Assembly: GCF_000759885.1 (NCBI RefSeq)
Contig: NZ_JNAH01000005.1
Span: 1-64,000, forward strand
Direction of reading: 5' to 3'
Origin: Prochlorococcus marinus str. GP2
GTDB lineage: Bacteria; Cyanobacteriota; Cyanobacteriia; PCC-6307; Cyanobiaceae
DNA: 64,000 bases
Shown: in pieces, positions 1 to 8,322 of the stretch
How the letters are laid out: the number at the start of each line of letters is the position of its first letter
How positions within the stretch are numbered: the first letter of the stretch is position 1
The notes under the pieces: model-generated
Databases searched by the model: none
What the model saw: the letters and a program-made list of their open reading frames with translations, nothing else
Told to the model about the DNA's origin: nothing
Program-made: the position numbers and the translations under genes

Positions 1-302
1 CAGTCAGTGTTGGATACGAATTCGGTGAAGTCGAGCAAGTTGGAGCTGATGATCAAGAGACAACTCAGTGGTTTGTTGGACTTCAGTGGGACGAGCTCGG
101 AAATGGAACTCTTGGAGTTGCATTGGGCTCTGATGGACCACAGAATGAAGGCGTTGATGAAGACATGGCTTATGAAGTCTTCTATACTTACAATGTTAAC
201 GATAGTATGACTATCACTCCTGCTCTATTCATCATTGAACATAACCAAGCTGGAGCAGAAGACGAAACAGGTGTTGTAGTAAAAACATCATTTAGTTTCT
301 AA
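1..302 (+). CDS. Outer-membrane porin, C-terminal fragment
   Basis: The open frame enters from the left edge (first full codon at base 3) and ends with TAA at 300-302, giving about 99 residues. The peptide has alternating polar and hydrophobic strands, such as WFVGLQWDELGNGTLGVALG and YEVFYTYNVNDSMTITPALF, and it ends in Phe (TSFSF). This is what the last strands of an outer-membrane beta-barrel look like. The pattern fits the SLH-domain/OprB-type porins (SomA/SomB class) of marine picocyanobacteria, which carry solutes across the outer membrane. The N-terminal signal peptide, SLH domain and most of the barrel lie outside the window, so the family call rests on the tail alone. A good intrinsic terminator follows within 40 bases. 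Confidence 0.8.
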   Translation, partial: VSVGYEFGEVEQVGADDQETTQWFVGLQWDELGNGTLGVALGSDGPQNEGVDEDMAYEVFYTYNVNDSMTITPALFIIEHNQAGAEDETGVVVKTSFSF

Positions 303-336
303 ATCTTGAATCTAAATTAAAAATCTTACACACAAG

Positions 337-364
337 AAGGTCTGCTTATCGCAGGCCTTTTTTT
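337..364 (+). terminator. Intrinsic terminator of the porin gene
   Basis: Stem AAGGTCTGC (337-345), loop TTATC, stem GCAGGCCTT (351-359), followed by a run of T to 364. The stem is perfect apart from one G-T wobble, and it lies 35 bases after the porin stop codon. This is one of the few convincing terminators in the window. Confidence 0.85.
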
Positions 365-511
365 CTTGAATATTAAGGAATAAGATTTAAATTAATTGTT
401 AATGACTTAAATCATTTATATATTAGAGTTGTCCTTAAGTTCAACTTGGAAATTTAGTACTTAAATAATTTTTTAAAGTTATTTGTTTTTACAAACTTGA
501 ATTAATTTAGA

Positions 512-658
512 ATGTCTCCAATATTTAAATGTCTAATTTGTAGAAAAGATATAGAAAGATCTACTAAAACGTTCTGGATTAAAAAAGGACATTTATTATG
601 TTCAACATGCCTAGATAATATTGAAAAAAACACGAAAGAAACTAAAAGCAAAATATGA
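512..658 (+). CDS. 48-residue putative zinc-ribbon protein
   Basis: ATG at 512 to TGA at 656-658 encodes 48 residues beginning MSPIFKCLICRKDI. It has two CxxC pairs: CLIC near residues 7-10 and CSTC near residues 30-33. The roughly 20-residue spacing suggests one zinc-binding knuckle. The tail is Lys-rich and polar. There is no signal peptide or membrane segment, so a cytoplasmic protein is expected. No family is recognised and no strong ribosome-binding site is visible. The paired cysteines argue that the frame is real rather than chance. It stands alone between the porin terminator and the minus-strand terminator at about 700. Confidence 0.5.
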   Translation: MSPIFKCLICRKDIERSTKTFWIKKGHLLCSTCLDNIEKNTKETKSKI

Positions 659-698
659 AAAACAAAAATGTATATTTATAATTTTTGATTTAAATTAA

Positions 699-727
699 AT
701 AAAAAAAACCCCTAATATTAGAGGTTT
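699..727 (-). terminator. Minus-strand intrinsic terminator, probably of hli
   Basis: Read on the minus strand, AAACCTC pairs with GGGGTTT (one U-G wobble) around the self-complementary TAATATTA, and eight U follow (plus-strand A run 701-708). On the plus strand the same hairpin would carry a C-A mismatch and has no T run, so it works only for minus-strand transcripts. It lies 175 bases downstream of the hli stop. Confidence 0.65.
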
Positions 728-901
728 CAGATTTGATTAGGTTTAAATAACTAAAAAAATTTGACAAAATTTATTCAGGAATCACTATAATTTATAAGTA
801 ATAGTGCAGATTAAAAATAAATCTGTATTAATTTTCTAAGGATTAATCAATCAGATTATTTCATTAGAAAATTCAAAGAATAAATTGTAAAATTTAAAAA
901 A

Positions 902-1009
902 TTAGAACCAGCCAGGAATAATTTGTCCTGTAGTTACATAAGCACCAACAGCTGCAACGAAACCTAACATTGCTGCCCAACCATTAAAACGTTCTGCTTC
1001 AGGAGTCAT
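902..1009 (-). CDS. hli: High-light-inducible protein, 35 residues
   Basis: The minus-strand frame from ATG at 1009 to TAA at 902-904 encodes MTPEAERFNGWAAMLGFVAA and continues to GQIIPGWF. The motif ExxNGxxAMxG (residues 6-16) is the chlorophyll-binding signature of the Hlip/Scp family and begins a single transmembrane helix of about 17 residues. Family members bind chlorophyll and carotenoid in the thylakoid membrane and protect photosystems under excess light or starvation. At 35 residues it belongs to the short multicopy class typical of Prochlorococcus. It has its own promoter-like sequence upstream and a terminator downstream, so it is probably monocistronic. Which numbered hli paralogue it is cannot be told from sequence alone. 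Confidence 0.93.
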   Translation of the reverse strand: MTPEAERFNGWAAMLGFVAAVGAYVTTGQIIPGWF

Positions 1010-1035
1010 AATAAAATAGATAATTTATGTAAATG

Positions 1036-1065
1036 ATTGTAACAGGTTTTATGAAGCTTTGTAAA
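1036..1065 (-). promoter_or_regulatory. Candidate sigma-70 promoter of hli
   Basis: On the minus strand TTTACA (1065-1060) is followed after 18 bases by TACAAT (1041-1036). Transcription would start near 1029, giving a leader of about 20 bases before the hli ATG at 1009. Both hexamers are one base from consensus. Confidence 0.45.
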
Positions 1066-1507
1066 GTATATCTTAGTTTTTACCTGTAATTTTTGATAAT
1101 TATTTTTTTTGACATAAATAGTTACAGTTCTGTTACGAAAATGTGTAGATCAGAGTTAATGTTTCCATCTGAATTTATTTTTAGAATTTAACTTCGATAT
1201 TCATCATTCTTGAGTCAGGTTTACTGTCAAGAAAGGCTAAAGTTTAAAATTTATTTTTTGCTGTCATAAAAAATGTTAGCTTTTTTGCATTCATATCTTT
1301 GTACTAGAAACATTTATGGGTATGAGAATAGAGCTTTAATTAATTAAAACTAATTATGCTTTCGCTTTTAGAAATTGTTAGATCATTCCTGAAAGATAAG
1401 TTAATCTAAAGTTACTTATGGTTCTATCAAGAAAGAGGCTAATATTTAATTTTAATAAAATTAGAGTTTTATACTAAAACCCTTTTGGGCTCAATTAATG
1501 ATTAATG
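1066..1507. other. 442-base stretch without a recognisable gene
   Basis: This is the longest gap in the window, between the hli promoter and tRNA-Lys. Both strands were read: the longest reasonable frame is a 17-codon ATG frame near 1356, with no supporting motif. A weak GC hairpin (CCC/GGG around AAAA, then TTTT on the minus strand) near 1480-1492 could end the tRNA-Lys transcript. No known cyanobacterial small RNA was recognised, although an unannotated sRNA or an extended hli regulatory region would fit the space. Confidence 0.4.
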
Positions 1508-1579
1508 TGGGTCGCCTGAGATTCGAACTCAGGACCAGCCGGTTAAAAGCCGGATGCTCTACCGCTGAGCTAGCGACCC
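1508..1579 (-). tRNA. trnK: tRNA-Lys (anticodon TTT)
   Basis: The minus strand reads GGGTCGC...GCGACCC with a discriminator A, a D arm containing AGCTCAGC.GGTAGAGC, the anticodon loop CTTTTAA, and a T arm with loop TTCGAAT. The 7-base acceptor stem is perfect. CCA is not encoded. The anticodon TTT reads the AAA/AAG Lys codons, which are abundant in the A+T-rich genes of this window. The first anticodon-stem pair (T-C) is a mismatch; the rest is canonical. Confidence 0.96.
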
Positions 1580-1756
1580 ATTTTGTAAAATTGAGTACAT
1601 TAGAGATTATCCCTTTTTAAGGTGAAAAAAACAACTTATTATCCCAACATGAACAATTGAAATACAAATCTTAACTAATAAGTTAAAAAATTAAAAATTC
1701 TCTCTAAATTTACAGTTAAAAGTTAAAATAATCTAATAAATAAAAGGATTTCAAAA

Positions 1757-1873
1757 ATGCTAAGAACAATCGTAGTTTTTGCCCCAATTATCGCTGCTTT
1801 GGCTTGGGTTATATTCAATATACAAAAACCAGCAAGAGAGCAATTCAATAGGGACTTTTTAGGTAAGGATTAA
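1757..1873 (+). CDS. psbY: Photosystem II protein Y
   Basis: ATG 1757 to TAA 1873 encodes 38 residues beginning [20 protein letters not shown], with one hydrophobic transmembrane helix and a charged tail ([12 protein letters not shown]). This matches PsbY, a small single-span thylakoid subunit at the edge of photosystem II near cytochrome b559. AAGGA lies 8 bases before the ATG and is a good ribosome-binding site. A possible promoter, TTTACA (1709) and TCTAAT (1732) 17 bases apart, is upstream but leaves little room before the ribosome-binding site. trmFO begins 6 bases after the stop, so the two are probably co-transcribed. Confidence 0.9.
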
Positions 1874-1879
1874 TCAAAT

Positions 1880-3292
1880 TTGTTAGATAAAGAGGTAATA
1901 GTTATTGGAGCTGGCCTCGCAGGATCTGAAGCCGCTTGGCAAGTTGCTAGTTATGGCGTACCAGTTAAATTAGTTGAAATGAGACCTATCAAATCAACTC
2001 CAGCTCATCATACGAGTGAATTTGGAGAACTGGTTTGTAGTAATAGTTTTGGTGCTTCAAGTCCTGATAGAGCTGCAGGTTTATTGCAAAAAGAACTTAG
2101 AATTTTTAAATCATTGATAGTTCAAACAGCTGACAAATTTGCTGTTCCTGCAGGAGGTGCTTTGGCGGTAGATAGATCTAAATTTAGTAACGCTTTGACT
2201 GAAGCATTATCAAATCATCCTTTAATCGAAATTAAGAGATTTGAACAATTGGATCTCCCAAGCGAAGAAAATATAACTATCCTTGCTACTGGGCCCTTAA
2301 CAGCTGATGAGTTGTCCTATAAAATCCAAGATTTTACTGGTATCGATGAGTGTCATTTTTTTGATGCCGCTAGTCCCATAATTCATGGAGATTCTATTGA
2401 TCAAGAGATCGTATTTAAAGCTAGTAGATACGACAAAGGAGATCCGGCATATCTTAATTGTCCTATGGATAAAAATGATTACATCCATTTCAGAAACGAA
2501 CTTATAGAAGGAGAACAAGCTAATTTAAAAGACTTTGAGAAAGAATCAGCTAATTTCTTTGAAGCTTGTTTGCCAATTGAAGAAATTGCTAGAAGAGGAG
2601 TTGATACCATGAGATATGGACCATTGAAATCAATTGGGTTGTGGAATCCAAAATGGGGAGATTTATTTGATAGAGAAAATAGATTGAAAAAGAGACCTCA
2701 TGCAATTGTCCAATTAAGGAAAGAAGATTTAGAAGGTAAATTACTAAATATGGTGGGTTTTCAAACTAACCTCAAATGGTCAGAACAAAAAAGAATATTT
2801 AGGATGATTCCTGGTTTAGAAAAGGCTGAGTTTGTACGTTTTGGAGTAATGCATAGAAATACTTTTTTAGAATCTCCAAAATTACTTTTACCTACCTTGC
2901 AATTTATGAAAAGACAAAACCTTTTTGCGGCGGGTCAAATAACGGGCACGGAAGGTTATGCAGCAGCAGCAGCAGGGGGCTTGCTTGCAGGAATAAATGC
3001 ATCCTTATTAGCTAAGGGTAAAAAACCAGTAAGTTTTCCTAATCAATCAATGATTGGTTCTCTAATTAATTTTATCAGTAACGAAAATCAAATATTATCT
3101 AATCAGAAAAAGAATAAATTCCAACCAATGCCCGCTTCATTTGGTTTAGTTCCAGAACTTACTAAAAGAATAAAAGATAAAAGATTAAGGTACAAAGCTT
3201 ATCAAGAAAGATCTACAGAAGCCTTAAATAACTTTAAAAATAAACTAGATTCTTGTTTTGATAAAGACCACTTACTCAGCAAAATTTACTAA
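1880..3292 (+). CDS. trmFO: Methylenetetrahydrofolate-tRNA-(uracil-5-)-methyltransferase
   Basis: This is a 470-residue FAD protein. It makes 5-methyluridine at position 54 of the tRNA T-loop, using methylenetetrahydrofolate and reduced FAD. The N-terminal dinucleotide fold is seen as GAGLAG (10-15). Cys53 in CSNSFGA and Cys230 in [13 protein letters not shown] match the two cysteines known to be catalytic in the Bacillus enzyme. The C-terminal FAD signature [16 protein letters not shown] is intact. The start is TTG at 1880: no ATG precedes the Rossmann motif, and an upstream extension would run into psbY. The tail after the FAD signature is somewhat long, but overall length is normal for cyanobacteria. 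Confidence 0.95.
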   Translation: MLDKEVIVIGAGLAGSEAAWQVASYGVPVKLVEMRPIKSTPAHHTSEFGELVCSNSFGASSPDRAAGLLQKELRIFKSLIVQTADKFAVPAGGALAVDRSKFSNALTEALSNHPLIEIKRFEQLDLPSEENITILATGPLTADELSYKIQDFTGIDECHFFDAASPIIHGDSIDQEIVFKASRYDKGDPAYLNCPMDKNDYIHFRNELIEGEQANLKDFEKESANFFEACLPIEEIARRGVDTMRYGPLKSIGLWNPKWGDLFDRENRLKKRPHAIVQLRKEDLEGKLLNMVGFQTNLKWSEQKRIFRMIPGLEKAEFVRFGVMHRNTFLESPKLLLPTLQFMKRQNLFAAGQITGTEGYAAAAAGGLLAGINASLLAKGKKPVSFPNQSMIGSLINFISNENQILSNQKKNKFQPMPASFGLVPELTKRIKDKRLRYKAYQERSTEALNNFKNKLDSCFDKDHLLSKIY

Positions 3293-3316
3293 GATTAATT
3301 ATCAAAGATCCAAAAA

Positions 3317-4861
3317 ATGGAATTAAATAAAGAAAACTTCGATGCAATTATTATTGGCTCAGGAATAGGAGGGTTAGTAACTGCTTCACAATTGGCGGCA
3401 AAAGGAGCTCAAGTATTGGTTCTTGAGAAATATATTATTCCAGGCGGGAGTGGAGGCTCTTTTAAGAGAAAAGGCTATACCTTTGATGTAGGGGCTTCAA
3501 TGATTTTTGGATTTGGAGAGAAAGGTTATACCAATTTATTAACTCGTGCTTTGAAAGACGTGAATGAAAAATGCGAAACTATTCCCGATCCTGTTCAACT
3601 GGAATATCACCTACCACATAACTTTAATATTTCTGTAGATAAAAATTATGAGCAATTTATAAGTAAATTATCAGCTAGTTTCCCCAAGGAAAAAAAAGGT
3701 ATCAAGAAATTCTATGATACTTGTGCAAGTGTATTTAAATGTTTAGATTCAATGCCTCTTTTATCAATAGAGGATCCAAGTTATCTTTTTAAAGTTTTCT
3801 TTAAATCTCCATTATCCTGTTTAGGTTTAGCTAGATGGTTACCTAAAAATGCAGGAGATGTTGCGAGAAAGTTTATAAAAGATCCTGAACTTTTAAAATT
3901 TATCGATATCGAATGTTTTTGTTGGTCTGTAATGCCAGCTCTAAAAACCCCTATGATTAATGCGGGAATGGTATTTACAGATAGGCATGCTGGAGGGATA
4001 AATTATCCAAAAGGAGGGGTTGGAACGATAGCAGAGAAGTTTGTTTCTGGTATTGAAAAATTAGGAGGAAAAGTTAGATATAAAGCCAATGTGACTGAAA
4101 TCCTTTTGAAGGAAGAGAAAGCAGTAGGAGTTAAGCTTTCAAGTGGGGAAGAGATTTATTCAAATATTATTGTATCCAACTCCACTAGATGGGATACATT
4201 TGGATTAAAAGATAATATTAAAGGATTAATTTCTAGTAAAAAAGTGCCAAAAAGTGAATATAAGTGGTCAGAAACTTATAAACCCTCACCTTCTTTTGTT
4301 TCAATTCACCTTGGAGTGGAAAAAAATCTAATACCCGATAATTTTAATTGTCATCATATAATCGTTGAAAATTGGGATGAATTAGAAAGCGAAAAGGGAG
4401 TTATTTTTGTTTCTATACCTACTTTGCTTGACTCGTCTTTGGCTCCAGAAGGTAAACATATCGTACATGCATTTACTCCTTCATCGATGGGAGAATGGGT
4501 AGGCCTACCAAGGAAAGAATATTTGCAAAAGAAAGAAAAATATTTTTCTTTTCTTGTTGAAAAAATATCAACTATTCTTCCTAATCTTGAACAAAATATC
4601 GATCACAAAGAAATTGGTACGCCCAAAACTCATAAAAAGTTTCTTGGAAGATATGAAGGCAGTTATGGGCCAATTCCTAGTAAGAAATTACTTGGACTTC
4701 TTCCTATGCCATTCAATACTACAAAAATCAAAAACCTATATTGCGTTGGAGACTCTTGTTTCCCTGGTCAAGGTCTCAATGCAGTTGCTTTTAGTGGGTA
4801 TGCCTGCGCTCATAAAATAGGAGCAAAATTGAACATAAATAGTTATGACCTCCCGGATTAA
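3317..4861 (+). CDS. crtH: Carotenoid (prolycopene) cis-trans isomerase
   Basis: This 514-residue FAD protein belongs to the CrtI/CrtISO family and isomerises poly-cis lycopene to all-trans lycopene before cyclisation. Visible features are the FAD motif GSGIGG (15-20) with the acidic strand end VLEK, the CrtISO-like stretch PGGSGGSFKRKGYTFDVGAS, and the C-terminal signature GDSCFPGQGLNAVAFSG. Length agrees with cyanobacterial CrtH. CrtE and a lycopene cyclase also lie in this window, so three carotenoid steps are within 60 kb, though in separate transcription units. The gene starts 24 bases after trmFO and is probably in the same transcript. Confidence 0.93.
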   Translation: MELNKENFDAIIIGSGIGGLVTASQLAAKGAQVLVLEKYIIPGGSGGSFKRKGYTFDVGASMIFGFGEKGYTNLLTRALKDVNEKCETIPDPVQLEYHLPHNFNISVDKNYEQFISKLSASFPKEKKGIKKFYDTCASVFKCLDSMPLLSIEDPSYLFKVFFKSPLSCLGLARWLPKNAGDVARKFIKDPELLKFIDIECFCWSVMPALKTPMINAGMVFTDRHAGGINYPKGGVGTIAEKFVSGIEKLGGKVRYKANVTEILLKEEKAVGVKLSSGEEIYSNIIVSNSTRWDTFGLKDNIKGLISSKKVPKSEYKWSETYKPSPSFVSIHLGVEKNLIPDNFNCHHIIVENWDELESEKGVIFVSIPTLLDSSLAPEGKHIVHAFTPSSMGEWVGLPRKEYLQKKEKYFSFLVEKISTILPNLEQNIDHKEIGTPKTHKKFLGRYEGSYGPIPSKKLLGLLPMPFNTTKIKNLYCVGDSCFPGQGLNAVAFSGYACAHKIGAKLNINSYDLPD

Positions 4862-4872
4862 AGTCTAATCAG

Positions 4873-5403
4873 ATGATGGAAATTTTTAAAACTATTTTTT
4901 TTGTAAAAAGTTCTTTAATTTCCTTATACTTAGCACTCACAATTCCTATACCATTTGTCTCGAATGAAGAGTCAAAAGTTGTCTCAATACTTGTGTTTAT
5001 AGTTGGTCTGTTTTTAATAATTAATATCACAAATGATTATGTTATGGCTTGTGATAAGGGAATTTCATACAAAACGAGTTTTATTTCTAGAGTACTAGGA
5101 AAAAAAGAATGGGAAATCACCTGGGAAGAAATTGTTTCAATAAAATCTTTACCAACCAGTCAAGGAAGTAAAGTTCATTACTTTTGTACAAATAAAAGTG
5201 AAAATTTTCTATTACCTCAAAGAATTGAAAAATTTGAAAGATTTTTATCGATAATATCTGAAAAAACAAACTTACAAATCAAAGAAATATCTTATTTATC
5301 ACCTTTATGGACTTATAAATTACTAACATTTTTTTCGGTATTTATGATAATTGGGGAAATTGTTGCTTTTAAGTATCAGATATTATCAATGCTAAATCTA
5401 TAA
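4873..5403 (+). CDS. Unknown membrane protein with a possible PH-like domain
   Basis: This 176-residue protein is not assigned to a family with confidence. Two hydrophobic segments (about 8-25 and 35-55) are followed by a soluble part with CDKGISYK and WEITWEEIVSIKSL. Those strands are in the style of bacterial PH-like (bPH) membrane proteins. A final hydrophobic helix follows at about 150-170. It begins 12 bases after crtH, with two ATG codons in a row, so it probably shares that transcript. Its last 28 bases overlap the end of the convergent response-regulator gene. Function is unknown; the bPH suggestion is inference from strand pattern only. Confidence 0.75.
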   Translation: MMEIFKTIFFVKSSLISLYLALTIPIPFVSNEESKVVSILVFIVGLFLIINITNDYVMACDKGISYKTSFISRVLGKKEWEITWEEIVSIKSLPTSQGSKVHYFCTNKSENFLLPQRIEKFERFLSIISEKTNLQIKEISYLSPLWTYKLLTFFSVFMIIGEIVAFKYQILSMLNL

Positions 5404-6113
5404 CCTTGTTGCCTAACAGTTGTTATTCCCCCTCCTTCTCCCAATCCTGCCTGCTCTAGTTTTCTTCTTAATGTTAAGACTTGAGTATCAACTGATCGGG
5501 GCCCTCCACTGAATGGGGGCCAAGCCATTCTAAGAAGCTCTTGACGGCTTCTTACCATGCCTGGGGGCATCAGAAGGGCACAGAGTAGGGCAAACTCCCT
5601 AGGGCTTAGTTCTACAGGCTTTTCACTAAGAGTTACCTGTCTTAAAAGAAGGTGAACTTCCAAAGGCCCAACCTCAACTTTCTCTTGTAATCCTATTCTT
5701 CCTCTTTTTAAAAGTGTTCTACATCTTGCTGCTAGCTCTTCTAATCCAAATGGTTTCCTGAGAACGTCATCAGCTCCTTCATCTAAAAGGTTAACTAGTG
5801 CTTCAACACCTGATCTTGCCGTTAAGACAATTACAGAAGACCCCAATTGTTGAGCTAGTCGCATCGCAGTATTCTGCTCAAGAATTTCTGCACTTACTAA
5901 AAGGTCAGGAGATTGTTCCCGACATAAATCAACAGCTTCTGCAGCTGATCCAACTGCTGCAGCAAGGTGACCATCTTGACGTAGTCTTTGTACAAGTACA
6001 GTTCTTAGTGTGGGGTGAGGTTCAACAACAAGAACTCTTGAAGGAGTTTGAGAGCTCGTAGTCATTTGTGAACTACCAGGGGTTGAAGCTAAGATTTGCT
6101 CAGTTGATTGCAT
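5376..6113 (-). CDS. OmpR-type response regulator with a degenerate receiver domain
   Basis: This 245-residue protein has an N-terminal receiver (about 26-140) and a C-terminal winged helix-turn-helix (about 145-243, with ELSPREFALLCALL and TVRQQGYRF). The switch Thr98 and the Lys120-Pro pair are present. However, the acidic pair reads Glu31-Pro32, and the position aligned with the phospho-acceptor Asp is Ala75 (PDLLVSAEIL). It is therefore an atypical regulator unlikely to accept phosphate in the usual way. The first 24 residues are a Ser/Thr/Gln-rich extension; a start at Met17 is possible. The gene looks richer in G+C than its neighbours, and its 3' end overlaps the preceding gene by 28 bases. 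The regulon is unknown. Confidence 0.88.
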   Translation of the reverse strand: MQSTEQILASTPGSSQMTTSSQTPSRVLVVEPHPTLRTVLVQRLRQDGHLAAAVGSAAEAVDLCREQSPDLLVSAEILEQNTAMRLAQQLGSSVIVLTARSGVEALVNLLDEGADDVLRKPFGLEELAARCRTLLKRGRIGLQEKVEVGPLEVHLLLRQVTLSEKPVELSPREFALLCALLMPPGMVRSRQELLRMAWPPFSGGPRSVDTQVLTLRRKLEQAGLGEGGGITTVRQQGYRFSIDNI

Positions 6114-6200
6114 TCTTAATTTACTGTTGGGCCAGGCAATTAGTTATCATCCTTAATAAGGTATAACAGATGCTAAATAAAAATCAGAATCTATCGAATT

Positions 6201-6470
6201 ATGACATCATTTGAAAATCCTAAAGCAATTCGTCATTTTCAATCAATTTGCGATAGTTGCCAAGACTTAGTTACTCGTTTTCATTCGCCAGCTGATCTTA
6301 AATTATATAGTGATGGTTATCTCCAAGCCTTAAGGAATTGCAGTAGTTTAGAGCAAAGAGATCAAGATAAATTAGAGAGATTAATAGAAAGATGGATTGT
6401 AGATCCATCAAGTTTTATTGATCCGGAGGGAGATGAAAAAAAAGGTTTTTTTGATAAAAAAAGAATTTAA
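6201..6470 (+). CDS. Small conserved cyanobacterial protein (DUF6761-like)
   Basis: An 89-residue soluble protein beginning MTSFENPKAIRHFQSICDSC. The pattern AIRHFQSI...LKLYSDGYLQALRNCSSL and the later DPSSFIDPEG resemble a small helical cyanobacterial family (DUF6761) of unknown function. There is no signal peptide or catalytic motif. It is transcribed divergently from the response regulator, with an 87-base gap holding a TATAAC box at about 6162. The family match is from memory of the pattern and is moderate; the gene itself is well supported by length and codon usage. Confidence 0.75.
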   Translation: MTSFENPKAIRHFQSICDSCQDLVTRFHSPADLKLYSDGYLQALRNCSSLEQRDQDKLERLIERWIVDPSSFIDPEGDEKKGFFDKKRI

Positions 6471-6518
6471 AATATTAATTTTTATTAACTAATTCAGTAT
6501 TTATACTTATGGATTGTT

Positions 6519-6842
6519 TTAAGACGCTAATTCAATTTCTATTTTCTCTTTTAGTTTCCCAGTGTTGTACATTTCGATAAGAATATCTGATCCACCAAGA
6601 AACTCTCCTTTTAGATAGACTTGAGGAATTGTAGGCCAATCTGAATATTCTTTGATACCCTCTCGGACTTCGTAATCGCTTAAAACATCAAAAGTATTAA
6701 ATTCTACACCTAGAGAATTTAGTATTTGAACTACATTATTAGAAAAACCACATTGAGGCATTAATTTTGTACCTTTCATGAATACGATTAGTGGATTAGA
6801 GTCAATTAATTTTTGTATTTTTTCTTTTGTTAAGTTGTCCAT
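6519..6842 (-). CDS. grxD: Monothiol glutaredoxin (CGFS type)
   Basis: The 107 residues contain the monothiol active site CGFS (Cys31-Ser34), preceded by [11 protein letters not shown] and followed by the glutathione-binding [22 protein letters not shown] glutaredoxins carry or sense [2Fe-2S] clusters rather than acting as general disulfide reductases. The bolA-like gene is 4 bases upstream, and family knowledge says the two proteins form a cluster-bridged heterodimer. Full length for the single-domain class. Confidence 0.95.
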   Translation of the reverse strand: MDNLTKEKIQKLIDSNPLIVFMKGTKLMPQCGFSNNVVQILNSLGVEFNTFDVLSDYEVREGIKEYSDWPTIPQVYLKGEFLGGSDILIEMYNTGKLKEKIEIELAS

Positions 6843-6846
6843 AATT

Positions 6847-7077
6847 TTAATTTGGTGTCTCTGTTTTTAATGCTAATGCATGTATAGCTTCTGAAGCTAA
6901 TTCTTCCTTTAATGCAGAATATACTAGCTGATGCTGCTTAACTAATGATAATCCATTGAATTCAGATGCAATTACAGTTACTTGTAAATGATCATTTCCT
7001 TTGATGTTTTCAACGAAAACTTTAGAACTTGGTATTTTTTTAGTTATTAGTTTAATGACTTCTTCTTTTGTAATCAT
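6847..7077 (-). CDS. bolA: BolA family protein
   Basis: The 76-residue protein has the BolA core: an N-terminal helix ([18 protein letters not shown]), strands around [14 protein letters not shown], and the [17 protein letters not shown] helix. BolA proteins bind monothiol glutaredoxins through a shared [2Fe-2S] cluster and act in iron-sulfur trafficking or iron sensing. The gene lies directly upstream of grxD in the same minus-strand unit, which supports a functional pair. The ATG at 7077 is the only reasonable start. Confidence 0.92.
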   Translation of the reverse strand: MITKEEVIKLITKKIPSSKVFVENIKGNDHLQVTVIASEFNGLSLVKQHQLVYSALKEELASEAIHALALKTETPN

Positions 7078-7089
7078 AATTAATTTTAG

Positions 7090-7605
7090 TTAGCCCTTAT
7101 ATTCTGTTTCGACAAATCCTAGCTGGACTAAACTTTCATATGCTTCTTTACCTTCTGAACTATCAGGAGACATTATCCTAATAGTTTCAATAAGTAAGGG
7201 TACAGCTACTTCAGGTTTTTCATTTTTTATATAAAGAGCTGCTAATCTTTTGTTTGTTTCTGCCAAAATTTGTAAAGTAGCCTTACCTTTACTTTGCATT
7301 TCAATTGGTATTCTTGCATCAGTTCCTTTAAAAGCTGAATTTAGATCTGAATAAAACGATGCGAGTTGTTTAGCTAATTTTCTTGCGTCTAGAAAAGAAT
7401 CTTTAGCTTTATCTAATTTACCCTTTTTTATAAAGTCATCCCCTTTCTCTAAGTAAAACTCCACGTTGGCTATTGAGAGTTTTTTATTGCTGCTTGAAAG
7501 GACCCTATAGCTATTTGGGTTTTCAGAACCAGCGTAAACTAATTTTTCATAAGGGTGATTTCCCAAAAATATAAATAAAATTGGAATTAACTTTAAGAAC
7601 TTCAT
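7090..7605 (-). CDS. Unknown exported protein with TPR-like helices
   Basis: The 171-residue protein starts with a signal-like segment (MKFLKLIPILFIFLGN). It continues with amphipathic helices resembling a short tetratricopeptide array: VEFYLEKGDDFIKKGKLDKA near 50-70 and RLAALYIKNEKPEVAVPLLI near 120-140. Such proteins usually serve as binding scaffolds. No family name is assigned. It lies 12 bases upstream of bolA and 42 bases downstream of the acyltransferase gene, probably one transcript. Export may be to the thylakoid lumen or periplasm; this cannot be decided here. Confidence 0.75.
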   Translation of the reverse strand: MKFLKLIPILFIFLGNHPYEKLVYAGSENPNSYRVLSSSNKKLSIANVEFYLEKGDDFIKKGKLDKAKDSFLDARKLAKQLASFYSDLNSAFKGTDARIPIEMQSKGKATLQILAETNKRLAALYIKNEKPEVAVPLLIETIRIMSPDSSEGKEAYESLVQLGFVETEYKG

Positions 7606-7647
7606 ATTCTTATTAAATTATTTAAATAATATTAACTTATTGGGCAT

Positions 7648-8322
7648 TCATCTACCGACATTTTTTAAAGCTAATTTTTCCTCATTGATAATTCTTTCAT
7701 TTAGAAATTCATTAAACTCCTTAATATTAAAATTTAAAAAGTCTTTCATTACTATTGGTTTTCCTAATGATAAACAAAATTCGCTTCTAAATTTGGGAGA
7801 TACTCTACTATAAGCAATTCCAATTGGAATGATAATGATCGACTCTGTTTTTTTTGTAGCTAATCGGGCTAATCTATATAATCCCTCTCTGAGAACTAAT
7901 TTTTTTCCATATTTGTTAATTTTACCTTCGGGGAAAACAACTAATTGTTCGCCTTTTACTATTAGGTCAATTGCATATCTTAAGGTATGGAGAGATGGCG
8001 ATAATTGATTTATCGAAAAACATCCAAGCCTTTTTAAGAACCAACCTTGTATTCCTTTCATTTCTGAATTGGTGACCATAAACTTGCAATCCTTGTTGGT
8101 GACTCTTCTACCCATTGCCATAGTGATAACCAATCCGTCCCATCTTGATCTGTGAGTTGGAGCCAAAATAACTGAGGCATTTAAGGGTACGGAAGAACCA
8201 TTATTAATTATTTTTTTTTTACTAAAAAATAACCTCAAAACAATATCCTGAGTGACGAACATTGCTATGAAGCCCAATATTGGGTTTATCTTGTGAAAAA
8301 TATCTTCAGATTTTTTCTTCAA
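7648..8322 (-). CDS. plsC: 1-acyl-sn-glycerol-3-phosphate acyltransferase
   Basis: This 224-residue protein is of the PlsC family, which moves a fatty acyl group to lysophosphatidic acid to make phosphatidic acid at the membrane. The HX4D catalytic motif is His57-Asp62 (APTHRSRWDG), and the acceptor-binding motif is VVFPEGKIN near 128-136. An N-terminal hydrophobic segment (about 15-33) fits membrane attachment. Length is normal. It is the first gene of the minus-strand run toward grxD and is divergent from pdxJ across a 98-base gap. Other members of this superfamily act on related lysolipids, so substrate is inferred. Confidence 0.88.
   Translation of the reverse strand: MKKKSEDIFHKINPILGFIAMFVTQDIVLRLFFSKKKIINNGSSVPLNASVILAPTHRSRWDGLVITMAMGRRVTNKDCKFMVTNSEMKGIQGWFLKRLGCFSINQLSPSLHTLRYAIDLIVKGEQLVVFPEGKINKYGKKLVLREGLYRLARLATKKTESIIIIPIGIAYSRVSPKFRSEFCLSLGKPIVMKDFLNFNIKEFNEFLNERIINEEKLALKNVGR

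Noticed and set aside
1356-1409. 17-codon ATG frame in the gap before tRNA-Lys
   Set aside because: Too short, with no motif or convincing ribosome-binding site to support it.
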